64,000 bases of DNA from Streptomyces hawaiiensis (GTDB lineage: Bacteria > Actinomycetota > Actinomycetes > Streptomycetales > Streptomycetaceae): assembly GCF_004803895.1 (NCBI RefSeq), contig NZ_CP021978.1:4526001-4590000 (forward strand). The letters are read 5' to 3'. The notes below the pieces were generated by a model that was not told the origin of the DNA, did no database searches, and saw only the letters and a list, made by a program, of their open reading frames with translations. Both the position numbers and the translations under genes were made by a program. This document shows positions 39,339 through 47,756 of the stretch, one piece after another; positions within the stretch are counted from its first letter, which is position 1, and each line of letters opens with the position of its first letter.

Positions 39339-39511
39339 CCGGTCACGCTAACCGACCCGGTCCGGGGCGCACGGGCGGGGAGGCCGTCTCCAGGGCCCGC
39401 CGGAGTACCCACCTTTTTGTGGGGACTTGGCAGTGCGCCGGCGCCGGGCGAACCTGGTGGTGGGCGGCCGGTGAGGCGCAGGACCGGGAAGGGACGGAGG
39501 TGGCACCCGCG

Positions 39512-39862
39512 TCAGGAGGCCGGCCGGGCGGCCTCGGACAGCCTCTCCAGGTGACGGTGGCCCCAGTCGGACAACGGCGCCAGTGCCTCGGCGAGTTCAC
39601 GGCCGAACGCGGTCAGGGAGTAGACCGTCTTCGGCGGCAGCACGTCGTACACCTCCCGGTGCACCAGCCCGTCCGCGGCCATCTCCCGCAAAGCCTCGGT
39701 CAGCACCTTCTCGGAGAGGCCCGGCAGCCGCCGCCGCAGCTCCGCCGGGCGGTGCGGGCCCGACTCCAGCAGCCAGAGCAGGGCCGTCTTCCACTTGCCG
39801 TCGACCACGGCGATCGCGGCAGTCACTCCGCAGACGTCCGGATCCTGGCGCCGACGCGTCAT
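39512..39862 (-). CDS. HxlR-family HTH regulator
   Basis: A 116-residue MarR/HxlR-type winged-helix regulator. Signatures are VVDGKWKTALLWLLESGPHR, PAELRRRLPGLSEKVLTEAL and REMAADGLVHREVYDVLPPK, followed by VYSLTAFGRELAEAL. A cysteine near the N-terminus (DVCGVTAAI) could be the redox or electrophile sensor used by some HxlR proteins. ATG 39862 is chosen since AAAGGGG lies just upstream; the frame opens earlier at ATG 39877. It is divergent from the imine-reductase-like gene with only 48 bp between, so it almost certainly controls that gene. Confidence 0.88.
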   Translation of the reverse strand: MTRRRQDPDVCGVTAAIAVVDGKWKTALLWLLESGPHRPAELRRRLPGLSEKVLTEALREMAADGLVHREVYDVLPPKTVYSLTAFGRELAEALAPLSDWGHRHLERLSEAARPAS

Positions 39863-39910
39863 GTCCGCCCCTTTCATTATCAATCACCTTGTACATCAGA
39901 GGAGTTCACT

Positions 39911-40843
39911 GTGTCTTCGTACAGCGCTTCCCCGGCCCCGGCGCATTCCGGCCGGCCGTCCGCCGATCTCCCTGCCGTCACGGTCACCGTCCTCGGTCTC
40001 GGGCCGATGGGGCGCGCCCTGGCCGGTGCGTTCGTCGACGCGGGCCTGCGCACCACCGTCTGGAACCGCACCCCGGGCCGGGACCGGGAGCTCCTCGACC
40101 GCGGTGCGGCGGGCGCGGCATCGGCGGCCGAAGCGGTGGCGGCGAGCGAGGTGACGGTCGTCTGCGTGGTGAACTACGACGCCGCCGACGCCGTGCTGCG
40201 CGGGGACGAGGTCACGACCGCCCTCAAGGGCCGTACGGTCGTGAACCTGACCGCCGACACCCCGGCCCGGGCCCGCGACACCGCCGACTGGGCCACCGCG
40301 CACGACGTCCGCTACCTGGACGGCGCGATCATGACCCCGACGACCACCATCGGCACCCCCGGCGCGGTCTTCCTGTACAGCGGACCCGAGGACCTTTACG
40401 ACGAACTCACGTCTGTGCGTGAGGCGTTGGGCGGAACCCACACCCACCTCGGCGAGGACGCGGGCCGGGCCGCGGCCTACGACATCGCCCTGCTCGACAT
40501 CTTCTGGACGGCGATGGCGGGCTACGCGCACGCCCTCGCGGTGGCCCGGGCCGAGGGCGTCACCGCGACCGAACTGGCGCCCTTCGCCCAGGGCATCGGC
40601 GCGATCCTCCCGCCGGTGTTCGCGGAGACCGCCGCGGACGCCGACGCCGGCACCTACTCGGGCGAGGGCAACCCACTCACCTCGGCCGTGTCGTCCATGT
40701 CCCACATCGTCCACCTCTCCGAGTCGCACGGCATCGACGCCGGGGTCATGCGCGCGGCCGAGGGCATGGCCCGCCGCGCCGTCGGACTGGGTCACGGGCA
40801 GGACGGCTTCATCCGCGTCGCGGAGGTCATCGGACGGCGGTGA
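39911..40843 (+). CDS. NAD(P)-dependent beta-hydroxyacid dehydrogenase/imine reductase-like
   Basis: A 310-residue NADP-dependent oxidoreductase of the 6-phosphogluconate/3-hydroxyisobutyrate dehydrogenase superfamily. The Rossmann motif VLGLGPMGRALAGAF (about residues 25-40) with TVWNRTPGR after strand 2 favours NADP. The C-terminal helical domain (about 190-300; YDIALLDIFWTAMAGYAHAL) is of the imine-reductase type, which lacks the classical catalytic Lys. It may reduce a cyclic imine or related substrate. GTG 39911 has AGGAG at good spacing. Divergent HxlR is the likely regulator. The substrate is not inferable. Confidence 0.85.
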   Translation: MSSYSASPAPAHSGRPSADLPAVTVTVLGLGPMGRALAGAFVDAGLRTTVWNRTPGRDRELLDRGAAGAASAAEAVAASEVTVVCVVNYDAADAVLRGDEVTTALKGRTVVNLTADTPARARDTADWATAHDVRYLDGAIMTPTTTIGTPGAVFLYSGPEDLYDELTSVREALGGTHTHLGEDAGRAAAYDIALLDIFWTAMAGYAHALAVARAEGVTATELAPFAQGIGAILPPVFAETAADADAGTYSGEGNPLTSAVSSMSHIVHLSESHGIDAGVMRAAEGMARRAVGLGHGQDGFIRVAEVIGRR

Positions 40844-40846
40844 CCG

Positions 40847-41737
40847 CTACGCGGGGCTGCCCGGTCCGCCGAACGCCCGCCCGCAGTGCGCGAGCAGTTC
40901 GCGCACCGCAGGACTCTGCCCGGTCCGCGAGACCAGGGCGAGCAGCGCCGGCGTGTCGACGTCGTCGATGGCGCGGACGACGACCCGGTCGCCCAGGCCC
41001 GCGGCCATCGACTCGCTGAGGACGGCGACACCGAGCCCGCGGGCCGCCAGTGCCGCGACGGCGTCCGCGGCACTGGCCTGCAGCGCGATCCTGGGCCGCA
41101 GATCCCGCGCGGCGCAGGCACCGTCGAAGACGGTACGCAGGCCGGTGCCCGGGGGCATGCACACGACCGGGTGGGCGGCGACGTGCCGCAGCGCGACCCG
41201 CCGCCGTGACGCGAGGGGGTGGTCCTCCGGAACCACGACGACGAGCCGCTCACTGATGATCGTCAGTGACTGAAGTCCCTCGGGGGCGGCGGCCGTCCCG
41301 ACGAGGGCCACGTCGACCGTGCCGAGGCGCACCGCCTCGACGAGCCGGTCGGAGTTGTCCTCCAGCAGGGAGATCTCCACCCCCGGATGGGCCCGGTGGA
41401 ACGCGGCGAGGGCGTCGAACAGGGGCGTGAGGGTGCAGCCGATGACCATCCCGATCACGAGCCTGCCCCGGATCAGGCCGGTCACCTCGCCCACCGCCTG
41501 CCCGACCGCCCCGGCCGCGGCGAGCGTCGCACGGGCGTGGTCGAGCGCCGCCCTTCCCGCGGGGGTGAGGGTCGCGGTGCGCGCCGACCGGTCGAAGAGC
41601 TCGGCCCCGAGCTCCCGCTCCAACTGGCGGATCTGGGCGCTGACTCCGGACTGGCTGATGTGCACCCGCTCGGCGGCCCGGGTGAAGTTCCGCTCCTCGG
41701 CGACCGCGACGAAGTACTCCAGCTGCCTCAGTTCCAT
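40847..41737 (-). CDS. LysR-family transcriptional regulator
   Basis: A 296-residue LysR regulator. The HTH covers residues 1-60 (MELRQLEYFVAVAEERNFTR, QSGVSAQIRQLERELGAELF), the effector domain about 90-290 (RGRLVIGMVIGCTLTPLFDA). Cysteines in GMVIGCTLTP and VVCMPPG are unremarkable. It is convergent with the oxidoreductase gene (3 bp apart) and divergent from the SnoaL-like gene with a 10-bp-arm dyad between. It probably regulates itself and that gene. The inducer is unknown. Confidence 0.9.
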   Translation of the reverse strand: MELRQLEYFVAVAEERNFTRAAERVHISQSGVSAQIRQLERELGAELFDRSARTATLTPAGRAALDHARATLAAAGAVGQAVGEVTGLIRGRLVIGMVIGCTLTPLFDALAAFHRAHPGVEISLLEDNSDRLVEAVRLGTVDVALVGTAAAPEGLQSLTIISERLVVVVPEDHPLASRRRVALRHVAAHPVVCMPPGTGLRTVFDGACAARDLRPRIALQASAADAVAALAARGLGVAVLSESMAAGLGDRVVVRAIDDVDTPALLALVSRTGQSPAVRELLAHCGRAFGGPGSPA

Positions 41738-41754
41738 GACTGGTGGTTCTAGCT

Positions 41755-41776
41755 TCCATCAGATCCATCTGTTGGA
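41755..41776. promoter_or_regulatory. 22-bp dyad between LysR and SnoaL-like genes
   Basis: TCCATCAGAT (41755-41764) and ATCTGTTGGA (41767-41776) are inverted repeats matching at 9 of 10 positions around CC. It sits 18 bp upstream of the LysR start in the divergent gap. This is a good candidate operator for the LysR protein. Confidence 0.6.
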
Positions 41777-41838
41777 CTTCTGGTAGCCGCCCGACGAGGC
41801 TGGGAGGCACCGAGGAACCCAGAGGTCAGGAGAGCCCC

Positions 41839-42204
41839 GTGCCGGAGTACGAGAAGGCCATGCGCCCCGAGGACATCACCCGCCTGTTCGTCGAACGCTC
41901 CAACGCCGGTGACGCGGCCGGAGTCGCCGCGCTCTACGCCGAGGACGCGGTCCTGGCCTACCCGCCCGGCGAACGCACGGTGGGCCGCGAGGCGATCCGC
42001 ACCCTCTGGGAAAAGGTCCTGGCCGGCCGCCCCCACTTCGAGCCGGAACCCCCTCTGCCGACCCTGGTCCACGGCGACATCGCCCTCACCTCCACCCCGC
42101 CGAAGGACGGCACGGGGGCCCGGGCACAGGTGGTCCGCAGGCAGGCGGACGGGAGCTGGCTGCGGGTGCTGGACCAGCCGGAGTTCGCCCCGCCGGCCCG
42201 CTGA
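41839..42204 (+). CDS. SnoaL/NTF2-like protein
   Basis: A 121-residue alpha+beta-barrel protein. The pattern ITRLFVERSNAGDAAGVAAL, YAEDAVLAYPPGERTVGREA, IRTLWEKVLAG and SWLRVLDQP fits the SnoaL-like/NTF2 superfamily, which includes polyketide cyclases, ketosteroid isomerases and many uncharacterised enzymes. GTG 41839 is used because AGGAG lies 6 bases upstream. Divergent from a LysR regulator, and followed by a very strong terminator, so it is a single-gene transcript. No activity can be assigned. Confidence 0.82.
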   Translation: MPEYEKAMRPEDITRLFVERSNAGDAAGVAALYAEDAVLAYPPGERTVGREAIRTLWEKVLAGRPHFEPEPPLPTLVHGDIALTSTPPKDGTGARAQVVRRQADGSWLRVLDQPEFAPPAR

Positions 42205-42227
42205 GAGGGACGACAGAAGGCCAAGAC

Positions 42228-42272
42228 GGCGCCCCCGCCGGCCATCGACATCCGATGGCCGGCGGGGGCGCC
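42228..42272. terminator. Perfect 20-bp hairpin terminator
   Basis: Arms 42228-42247 (GGCGCCCCCGCCGGCCATCG) and 42253-42272 are perfect complements around ACATC. This is the longest perfect stem seen in the window. It separates the SnoaL-like gene (+) from the GH30 gene (-) and probably terminates both. Confidence 0.85.
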
Positions 42273-42301
42273 GGGGAGAAACCGAGCGAGGCGCGAAAGC
42301 G

Positions 42302-44359
42302 CTAGTCGCCCGCCACCTCCGTGACCTTCCAGCGCTGGTTGGCCCCGGAGTTCGGCTGCCAGACGCCCACGGAGGCGCCGTCGTTCGTGGACTGGCCTCC
42401 GACGTCCGGGAGCTGGCCGGTCGCCGCGTTCACGAGCGTCCACGTGCCGTCGCCGGTCGTGGACGCGATCCACTGCGCGGCGGCGTCGCGGCGGCCCTCG
42501 TCGGGTTCGGCGACCAGGGCGCCGTCGCGGATGGCCAGGCGCTTGTCCGCGCCGGTCTCGGTGAGGACGTAGCGCTTGCGGTTGTCCTCGCCGCGGATCT
42601 GCTCCACCCGCCACTGCTGACCGGCCGGGTCGGTGGCGTTCGGGGTCTTGATGACCAGGCCCGTGCCGTTGCCGGCGATGGTGAGGTCCTTGCCGCTCTG
42701 GACGCCGGTCAGGCGGTAGGTGTGACCCTTGCGCAGTTCGGCCGCGGTCTTGGCGACCCCCGAGACGCCCTTGACGAGGAAGGACGTCACCGACTGGGCG
42801 GGCACCGTGAGCGTGGCCTGCTTGCCGGTCACGCGGACGGGCTTCTGCTTCTCCAGCTTGCCGTCGGCGCTGGTCACCACCGGGGTGACCGTGGCGCGGG
42901 AGGAGACCCGGCCGAACTTCGACAGGTCGAGCGTGACCTCGCGCGCCTCGGTGGCGCTGTTGACGTGGACGACCGTCGCCGCGTCGCCCTTGCGGGAGAG
43001 TGCCGCCGTGCTGGACGTGTCGTTCGTCTTGATCAGGCGGTCGCCGGGCTTGATGAAGTGCGTGAAGTTACGGGCCGTGTCGAACTTGGTGTTGGTGTAG
43101 ATCGGGCAGGACTTCAGGGTGTCCTTCGAGGTGCAGCTGAACGGGAGCTGGATCTCGCCCCAGTTGCCGCCCTTGGCGGACTCGCCGCCCGGCTTCATGT
43201 TGTCGTAGTCCTCGACGGGCTGCCAGAACACCCAGGCCTTGGGCTCCAGTTCACGCAGGTCGTCGACCATGCGCTGGGCCAGGCCCAGGCCGGGCCGCAT
43301 GTCCGTGAAGCTCTGGCCGTCGCCCCAGTCGCCCTCGACCTCGCTCATCCACAGCGGCTTGTCGGCGGCCTTGGCCAGGTCGCGGACGGTGGTGCGCTGG
43401 CCGGTGCCGTAGGTGTGGACGTTCATCTGGTCGACGAGGTCGCGGACCTCCTGGGGGTAGGAGTTCCAGTTCGTCGCGAAGGTGCCGGGGTTCGTCTCGT
43501 CCATCGCGGATATCTCCGCGTCCGACCGGGACTTCTTCAGGACCGGGGCCAGCGCGCGGAGCACCTTCTGCTGGAGCTCGGGTCCGATGTGGGCGCCCTC
43601 CTGGCGGCCGCCGACCGGCTCGCCGTCCGGGCCGAGCTTGGTGCCCCAGTAATCGGTGTTCGGCTCGTTGAACGGGTCCAGCGTGTCGACCTTGATGCCG
43701 TGCGCCTTCTCCAGCCGCTCGGTCGCGCCCACCAGGTACTTGGCGAAGTCGTCGACGGAGTCGGTCTTCAGCTGGTCCTTGCCCGCGTCGAAGTTGCCGG
43801 AGACGTAGCCGCTCTCGGTCATGAACCAGGGCGGGGAGTTGCTGAAGGTCTCCCAGTGGGTGATGTCCTTCTTGATGCGGTCGACCCACCAGCGCTGCGT
43901 CTTGTCCGCGTTCTTGTTCCAGTCGGCCGGGTCGTCCGCGTCCCACCAGTCGACGTCCTCGCGGGTGGTGCCCGCCGGGGCCTTCCACCAGCCCTCGACC
44001 GCGCCGCCGGCCCGCAGGTAGTCCTTGACGTCGGGGGCGTTGCCGCCGCCGATGTTGTAGCGGGCGATGTTCAGGGCGAGGCCCTCGTCGCCGAAGAGGA
44101 GCTTGTAGAGCTTCTCACGGACCGCGGGCGGGTAGTCGCCGGTGGCGTTCGCGAACCAGACCAGGCTGGTGCCCCAGCCCTCGAACTTCTCCCCCGAGTA
44201 GGAGGGGTCGGGCTGGACGGTGACCCCGGCCGCCGCGGCCACGGCGGCCGTCGTCTCGGCGTGCGCGGCGGGCAGGGCGGCGGTGGCCAGGACGGTTCCG
44301 GTCGCCAAGGTGACGCCGATGGCCCCGAGGAGCCTTCTCTTGCGGGTGCGGTGTGCCAT
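42302..44359 (-). CDS. Secreted GH30 endo-beta-1,6-galactanase-like enzyme with ricin-type lectin
   Basis: A 685-residue secreted glycoside hydrolase. The signal peptide is residues 1-34 (VTLATGTVLATAALPAAHA). The GH30 barrel and side beta-domain (about 48-530) open with FEGWGTSLVWFANATGDYP; the acid/base Glu is in LDPFNEPNTDYWG (about residue 228) and the nucleophile Glu in LWMSEVEGDW (about 339). The C-terminal 150 residues form a ricin-type/CBM13-like lectin with three QxW-type repeats (GQQWRVE, AAQWIAS, NQRWKV). Subfamily 5 enzymes of Streptomyces act on beta-1,6-galactan side chains of arabinogalactan. A LacI regulator and its probable operator lie upstream. Confidence 0.9.
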   Translation of the reverse strand: MAHRTRKRRLLGAIGVTLATGTVLATAALPAAHAETTAAVAAAAGVTVQPDPSYSGEKFEGWGTSLVWFANATGDYPPAVREKLYKLLFGDEGLALNIARYNIGGGNAPDVKDYLRAGGAVEGWWKAPAGTTREDVDWWDADDPADWNKNADKTQRWWVDRIKKDITHWETFSNSPPWFMTESGYVSGNFDAGKDQLKTDSVDDFAKYLVGATERLEKAHGIKVDTLDPFNEPNTDYWGTKLGPDGEPVGGRQEGAHIGPELQQKVLRALAPVLKKSRSDAEISAMDETNPGTFATNWNSYPQEVRDLVDQMNVHTYGTGQRTTVRDLAKAADKPLWMSEVEGDWGDGQSFTDMRPGLGLAQRMVDDLRELEPKAWVFWQPVEDYDNMKPGGESAKGGNWGEIQLPFSCTSKDTLKSCPIYTNTKFDTARNFTHFIKPGDRLIKTNDTSSTAALSRKGDAATVVHVNSATEAREVTLDLSKFGRVSSRATVTPVVTSADGKLEKQKPVRVTGKQATLTVPAQSVTSFLVKGVSGVAKTAAELRKGHTYRLTGVQSGKDLTIAGNGTGLVIKTPNATDPAGQQWRVEQIRGEDNRKRYVLTETGADKRLAIRDGALVAEPDEGRRDAAAQWIASTTGDGTWTLVNAATGQLPDVGGQSTNDGASVGVWQPNSGANQRWKVTEVAGD

Positions 44360-44474
44360 CTCGAGTACTCCAGCTCTTCTGCGTGCCGCGCGTCCCGGCG
44401 GACGCAGAGATCGGGGCCTACGTGGTGCGACTGGTGCGGATCTGACGCCTTCTCGTACGATTTCGACTAGGCAA

Positions 44475-44490
44475 TGTTTACGTAAACATC
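44475..44490. promoter_or_regulatory. LacI-family operator (perfect 16-bp palindrome)
   Basis: ATGTTTACGTAAACAT is a perfect palindrome with a central CG, the classical form of LacI/PurR-family operators. It lies between the GH30 gene (-) and lacI-type gene (+), 98 bp before the latter, so the repressor probably controls both. Confidence 0.75.
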
Positions 44491-44587
44491 CACTGGCGGG
44501 ATGTCTACACTGTCCGAATCTCAGGGGTCAAGGAGTCGTTCCGGACCAAAACCCGCGCCGGCCGCGCGGTGAGGGAAACGAGGGCAG

Positions 44588-45664
44588 GTGGGCACAGTGG
44601 ACGGCGAGAGCGCGTCGGGGGGCACGAGCCGTACGAGAAGGCGTGCGGCCCGGCCCCGCCAGGGCGCGTCCATGGCGGACGTCGCGCAGCTCGCCGGGGT
44701 CTCGTCCCAGACGGTCTCCCGGGTCTCGAACGGCTTCCCGGGCGTCACCGAGGACACCCGCGCGCAGGTCCTGGCCGCCATGCGGGAGCTGGGCTACCGC
44801 CCCAACAGTGCCGCCCGGGCGCTGCGCCGGGGCGAGTTCCGCACCCTCGGCGTGATCACCTTCTCCCTCTCCACCATGGGTAACATCCGCACCCTGGAGG
44901 CCATCGCCACCTCCGCCGCCGAGCACGGTTACGCCGTGACCCTGCTGCCGGTGGCCGTCCCGACCCAGGACGAGGTGAACGGCGCCTTCTCCCGGCTGGG
45001 TGAGCTCGCCGTGGACGCCGTCATCGTCATCATGGAGATCCACCTGCTCGACGCGGCGACGGTCTCCCTCCCGCCCGGCGTGCAGGTCGTGGTGGCCGAT
45101 TCCGACGCCGGCGACCGCTACACCGTCGTCGACACCGACCAGACGGGCGGCGCCCGGGACGCCGTACGGCACCTCCTGGACCTCGGGCACGACACGGTGT
45201 GGCACCTGGCCGGCCCGGAGGGCTCCTTCGCCGCCCAGCGCCGCGCCAACGCCTGGCGCACCACACTCACCGAGGCGGGCCGCACCCCGCCGCCCCCGGT
45301 CCGCGGCGACTGGTCGGCCGAATCCGGCTACCGGGCGGGCCTCCGGCTGGCCGACGACCCGGACTGCACGGCGGTGTTCGCGGCCAACGACCAGATGGCC
45401 CTGGGCCTGCTCCGCGCCCTGCACGAACGCGGCCGTCGCGTCCCCGGCGACGTCAGCGTCGTCGGCTTCGACGACATCCCCGAGTCCGCGTCCTTCCTCC
45501 CGCCCCTCACCACGATCCACCAGGATTTCGCCGAGGTGGGGCGGCTGTGCGTGGAGGGGGTGCTCAGCAAGATGCGGGAGGACGGGACCGAGCACGGGAC
45601 GACACTGGTGCCCACGCGGTTGGTGCGGCGGGCCAGTACGGCCGCGCCGGGGCGGGGGCGATGA
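44588..45664 (+). CDS. LacI-family transcriptional regulator
   Basis: A 358-residue LacI/PurR-type repressor. After an R-rich, Ser/Thr-rich N-terminus of about 28 residues comes the HTH (MADVAQLAGVSSQTVSRVSN, about residues 29-50) and hinge helix (NSAARALRRGEFRTLGVI). The periplasmic-binding-protein-like domain (about 86-350) includes GELAVDAVIVIMEIH and the end DVSVVGFDDIPESASFLPPL. It presumably senses a galacto- or arabinogalactan oligosaccharide released by the GH30 enzyme. GTG 44588 or GTG 44597 is the start. A hairpin follows the gene. Confidence 0.88.
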   Translation: MGTVDGESASGGTSRTRRRAARPRQGASMADVAQLAGVSSQTVSRVSNGFPGVTEDTRAQVLAAMRELGYRPNSAARALRRGEFRTLGVITFSLSTMGNIRTLEAIATSAAEHGYAVTLLPVAVPTQDEVNGAFSRLGELAVDAVIVIMEIHLLDAATVSLPPGVQVVVADSDAGDRYTVVDTDQTGGARDAVRHLLDLGHDTVWHLAGPEGSFAAQRRANAWRTTLTEAGRTPPPPVRGDWSAESGYRAGLRLADDPDCTAVFAANDQMALGLLRALHERGRRVPGDVSVVGFDDIPESASFLPPLTTIHQDFAEVGRLCVEGVLSKMREDGTEHGTTLVPTRLVRRASTAAPGRGR

Positions 45665-45675
45665 CGCGGCGGGCG

Positions 45676-45705
45676 GGCGCCTCGGCGGCCGCGGCCGAGG
45701 GCGCC
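45676..45705 (+). terminator. Imperfect GC hairpin after LacI gene
   Basis: GGCGC-CTCGGC (45676-45686) pairs with GCCGAG-G-GCGCC (45694-45705) with one bulged G. It is 11 bases after the LacI stop. No T-tract. Confidence 0.4.
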
Positions 45706-45734
45706 GCCCCGGCAGGTGAGCGTTGCGGGTCGCT

Positions 45735-46115
45735 TCACGCCGTACCGGCGCAGGGACGGGAACGGCGGGGCACATCAGGTCCGGTGGCGGGTTCCGACGG
45801 GTAGCTGATGTGGACGACCCTGACGAGGGCGCCGGGGACGAAGACGAACGTCGCGGACGAAGCGGTGCGGGGGATTTCTCCCGGGCCGGCCCATGTCATG
45901 GGGCCCTGGAGCACCAGATCCCTGCGTGCCGGGTCGGTGTCCGCAGACACGTAACGTACGTAGCCCTTGACCAGTGGGCCGTCGGACAGTTCGACCGCGA
46001 GGGACGGAAATGCCCACCCCGGCCCCCGAGTCGAGTGGCCGTGACCGCCTTCGGGGATGCCGAAGAAGGCGCCCGTCGGCGCCGACGACAGCTCGTCGGC
46101 ATCCGTTCCGTCCAC
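45735..46115 (-). CDS. Small hypothetical protein downstream of TetR
   Basis: A 126-residue frame that I do not recognise. It begins MDGTDADELSSAPTGAFF and contains GIPEGGHGHSTRGPGWAFPS, VELSDGPLVKGYVRYVSADT and FVFVPGALVRVVHISYPS, a likely small beta barrel. It has no membrane segment or signal peptide. GTG 46115 lies 21 bp after the TetR stop, so the two are probably one transcript, and codon use is normal for the region. The gene is real with moderate confidence; function unknown. Confidence 0.55.
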   Translation of the reverse strand: MDGTDADELSSAPTGAFFGIPEGGHGHSTRGPGWAFPSLAVELSDGPLVKGYVRYVSADTDPARRDLVLQGPMTWAGPGEIPRTASSATFVFVPGALVRVVHISYPSEPATGPDVPRRSRPCAGTA

Positions 46116-46136
46116 GGTCCTGAGAGGCGATCCCCG

Positions 46137-46784
46137 TCACCGCCCCGCACCACCGCCTCGGCGCCCGCCGCTCCCCAGGCCCTCGACCATCCGCAACGCC
46201 CGCGTCACCGTCTCCGCGAACGACGGCCCCGCCGACCGGTCGGAGCGCAGCGCCCAGTCCTCCACCCCGATGCGCAACGCCGTGTTCAGCACGCCCGCCT
46301 CCACCCGGACCGCGAGGTCGCCGGCGGGCCTGCCCGTGCGGGCGGCGATCATCGCGGCGAACGCGGCCTCCGCGTCGTAGTGCGCCTCCAGCCACACCGC
46401 TCGCAGCCCCGGCTCGTCCCGGCACAGCCGCAGCAGGTCCCCGAGGGCCCGCAGGCGGGGGGTGGCGTCGTCGTCCTGCTGGAGGCTCAGGATCGCCTCG
46501 GCGAGGGAGCGGTGGTCGCCGGAGGAGTCCCGCAGCCGGTCCGTCAGCAGATCGAGGCCCGTGGTGAGCAGGGGGCGTACGCATTCCTCCTTGGAGCGGA
46601 AGTACCGCCACAGCGTGCGCGTCGACACCCCGGACGCGGAGGCGATGTCCTCCGCGGTGACCGCCGCCACGCCCTTGGCGGCGAAGAGCCGGACCGCCTC
46701 CTCGGCGATCTCCCTGCGCGTCTCGGCACGCCGCCGCTCCGTCAGCGGCGGCCGCCCCGTGGCACCACCCGCTCGTCCGGCCAT
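46137..46784 (-). CDS. TetR-family regulator
   Basis: A 215-residue TetR repressor. The HTH occupies about residues 15-62 (RREIAEEAVRLFAAKGVAAV, TAEDIASASGVSTRTLWRYF), and the ligand-binding domain is C-terminal, ending in a GGRRGGGAGR tail. ATG 46784 has GAGGAGGG upstream; an earlier in-frame ATG would lie inside the operator region. It is divergent from the SDR-BVMO-lactonase operon, with a 23-bp dyad in the gap, and is almost certainly its local repressor. The ligand is probably the ketone or alcohol substrate. Confidence 0.88.
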   Translation of the reverse strand: MAGRAGGATGRPPLTERRRAETRREIAEEAVRLFAAKGVAAVTAEDIASASGVSTRTLWRYFRSKEECVRPLLTTGLDLLTDRLRDSSGDHRSLAEAILSLQQDDDATPRLRALGDLLRLCRDEPGLRAVWLEAHYDAEAAFAAMIAARTGRPAGDLAVRVEAGVLNTALRIGVEDWALRSDRSAGPSFAETVTRALRMVEGLGSGGRRGGGAGR

Positions 46785-46870
46785 GCGCCCTCCTCGACTT
46801 GCCGTGCTCACTCTATTTTATGTCCTGCCATGTCCTGAAGGCGTACAGCGACTGTTTGGCGCAGCACGTC

Positions 46871-46893
46871 TTTATGTCGCACTGAGACAAAAA
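46871..46893. promoter_or_regulatory. TetR operator dyad in divergent gap
   Basis: TTTATGTC (46871-46878) and GACAAAAA (46886-46893) form a TTTnTGTC-N7-GACAnAAA dyad matching at 7 of 8 positions. It lies 49 bp before the SDR start and 87 bp before the TetR start. The gap also has a tandem ATGTCCTG pair (46820-46837 area). Confidence 0.6.
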
Positions 46894-46941
46894 CCAGTAC
46901 TGTGCCTGACGCCCCGCCAGAGCGACGAACAGAGGAGCGCC

Positions 46942-47712
46942 ATGGGTGCCACGGGTCTGTCAGGCAAGAGCGTCATCGTCACGGGAGCCGCCTCCGGCAT
47001 CGGCCGCGCGACAGCCCTGCGGTTCGCCGGGGAGGGCGCGAGGGTCGTGGCCGCCGACCTGAACGCGGAGGGCGTCAAGAGTGTGGTGAGGGCCATCGAG
47101 TCCGCCGGGGGGACGGCCCTCGCCGTCACCGGCGACCTGAGCGAGGCCGCCGTGGCCGACGCGGTCGTGGCCGCCGCCGTCGGCACCTTCGGCGGCATCG
47201 ACGTCCTGGTCAACAACGCGGGCGTCATGGACACCATGTCCGCCGCCGCGGACGTCACCGACGCCGAGTGGGAACGGGTCCTGCGCATCAACCTCACGGC
47301 TCCGTTCCTGCTGACCCGGGCCGTCCTGCCGCACATGATCGCGGCGGGCGGCGGCGCCATCGTCAACACCGCCTCCGAGGCGTCGCTGCGCGGCAGTGCG
47401 GCGGGCACGGCGTACACGGTCTCCAAGCACGGCGTCCTCGGGCTGACCCGCTCCCTCGCGGTGATGTACCGCGACCAGGGCATCCGCGCCAACGCCATAG
47501 CCCCGGGCGGCACCGCCACCGACATCACCGCCGACGTCCGCATCGACCCCGAGGCCCACGGACCGGCCGTCATCGGCCGGCACTTCGTCAACATGGGCCG
47601 CATCTGCGCACCGGAGGAGCAGGCCGCCGCCATCGTCTACCTCGCCTCCGACGCGGCGAGCGGGATCAACGGCGTCGTCCTGCCGGTGGACAACGCCTGG
47701 GCGGCCGTCTGA
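46942..47712 (+). CDS. SDR-family dehydrogenase/reductase
   Basis: A 256-residue short-chain dehydrogenase. The NAD(P) motif TGAASGIG (about residues 14-21), the NNAG strand (VLVNNAGVMD, about 91-100), and the catalytic Ser (NTASEASLRG), Tyr and Lys (YTVSKHG, about 157-163) are all in place. The acidic residue after strand 2 (VVAADLNAE) favours NAD over NADP. It would oxidise a secondary alcohol to the ketone used by the downstream monooxygenase. ATG 46942 has GAGGAG 4 bases upstream. First gene of a three-gene operon. Confidence 0.9.
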   Translation: MGATGLSGKSVIVTGAASGIGRATALRFAGEGARVVAADLNAEGVKSVVRAIESAGGTALAVTGDLSEAAVADAVVAAAVGTFGGIDVLVNNAGVMDTMSAAADVTDAEWERVLRINLTAPFLLTRAVLPHMIAAGGGAIVNTASEASLRGSAAGTAYTVSKHGVLGLTRSLAVMYRDQGIRANAIAPGGTATDITADVRIDPEAHGPAVIGRHFVNMGRICAPEEQAAAIVYLASDAASGINGVVLPVDNAWAAV

Positions 47713-47756
47713 CCGCCGAACTCCCCCACCCGCGGCATGAGAGGAAGAGGACCCGC

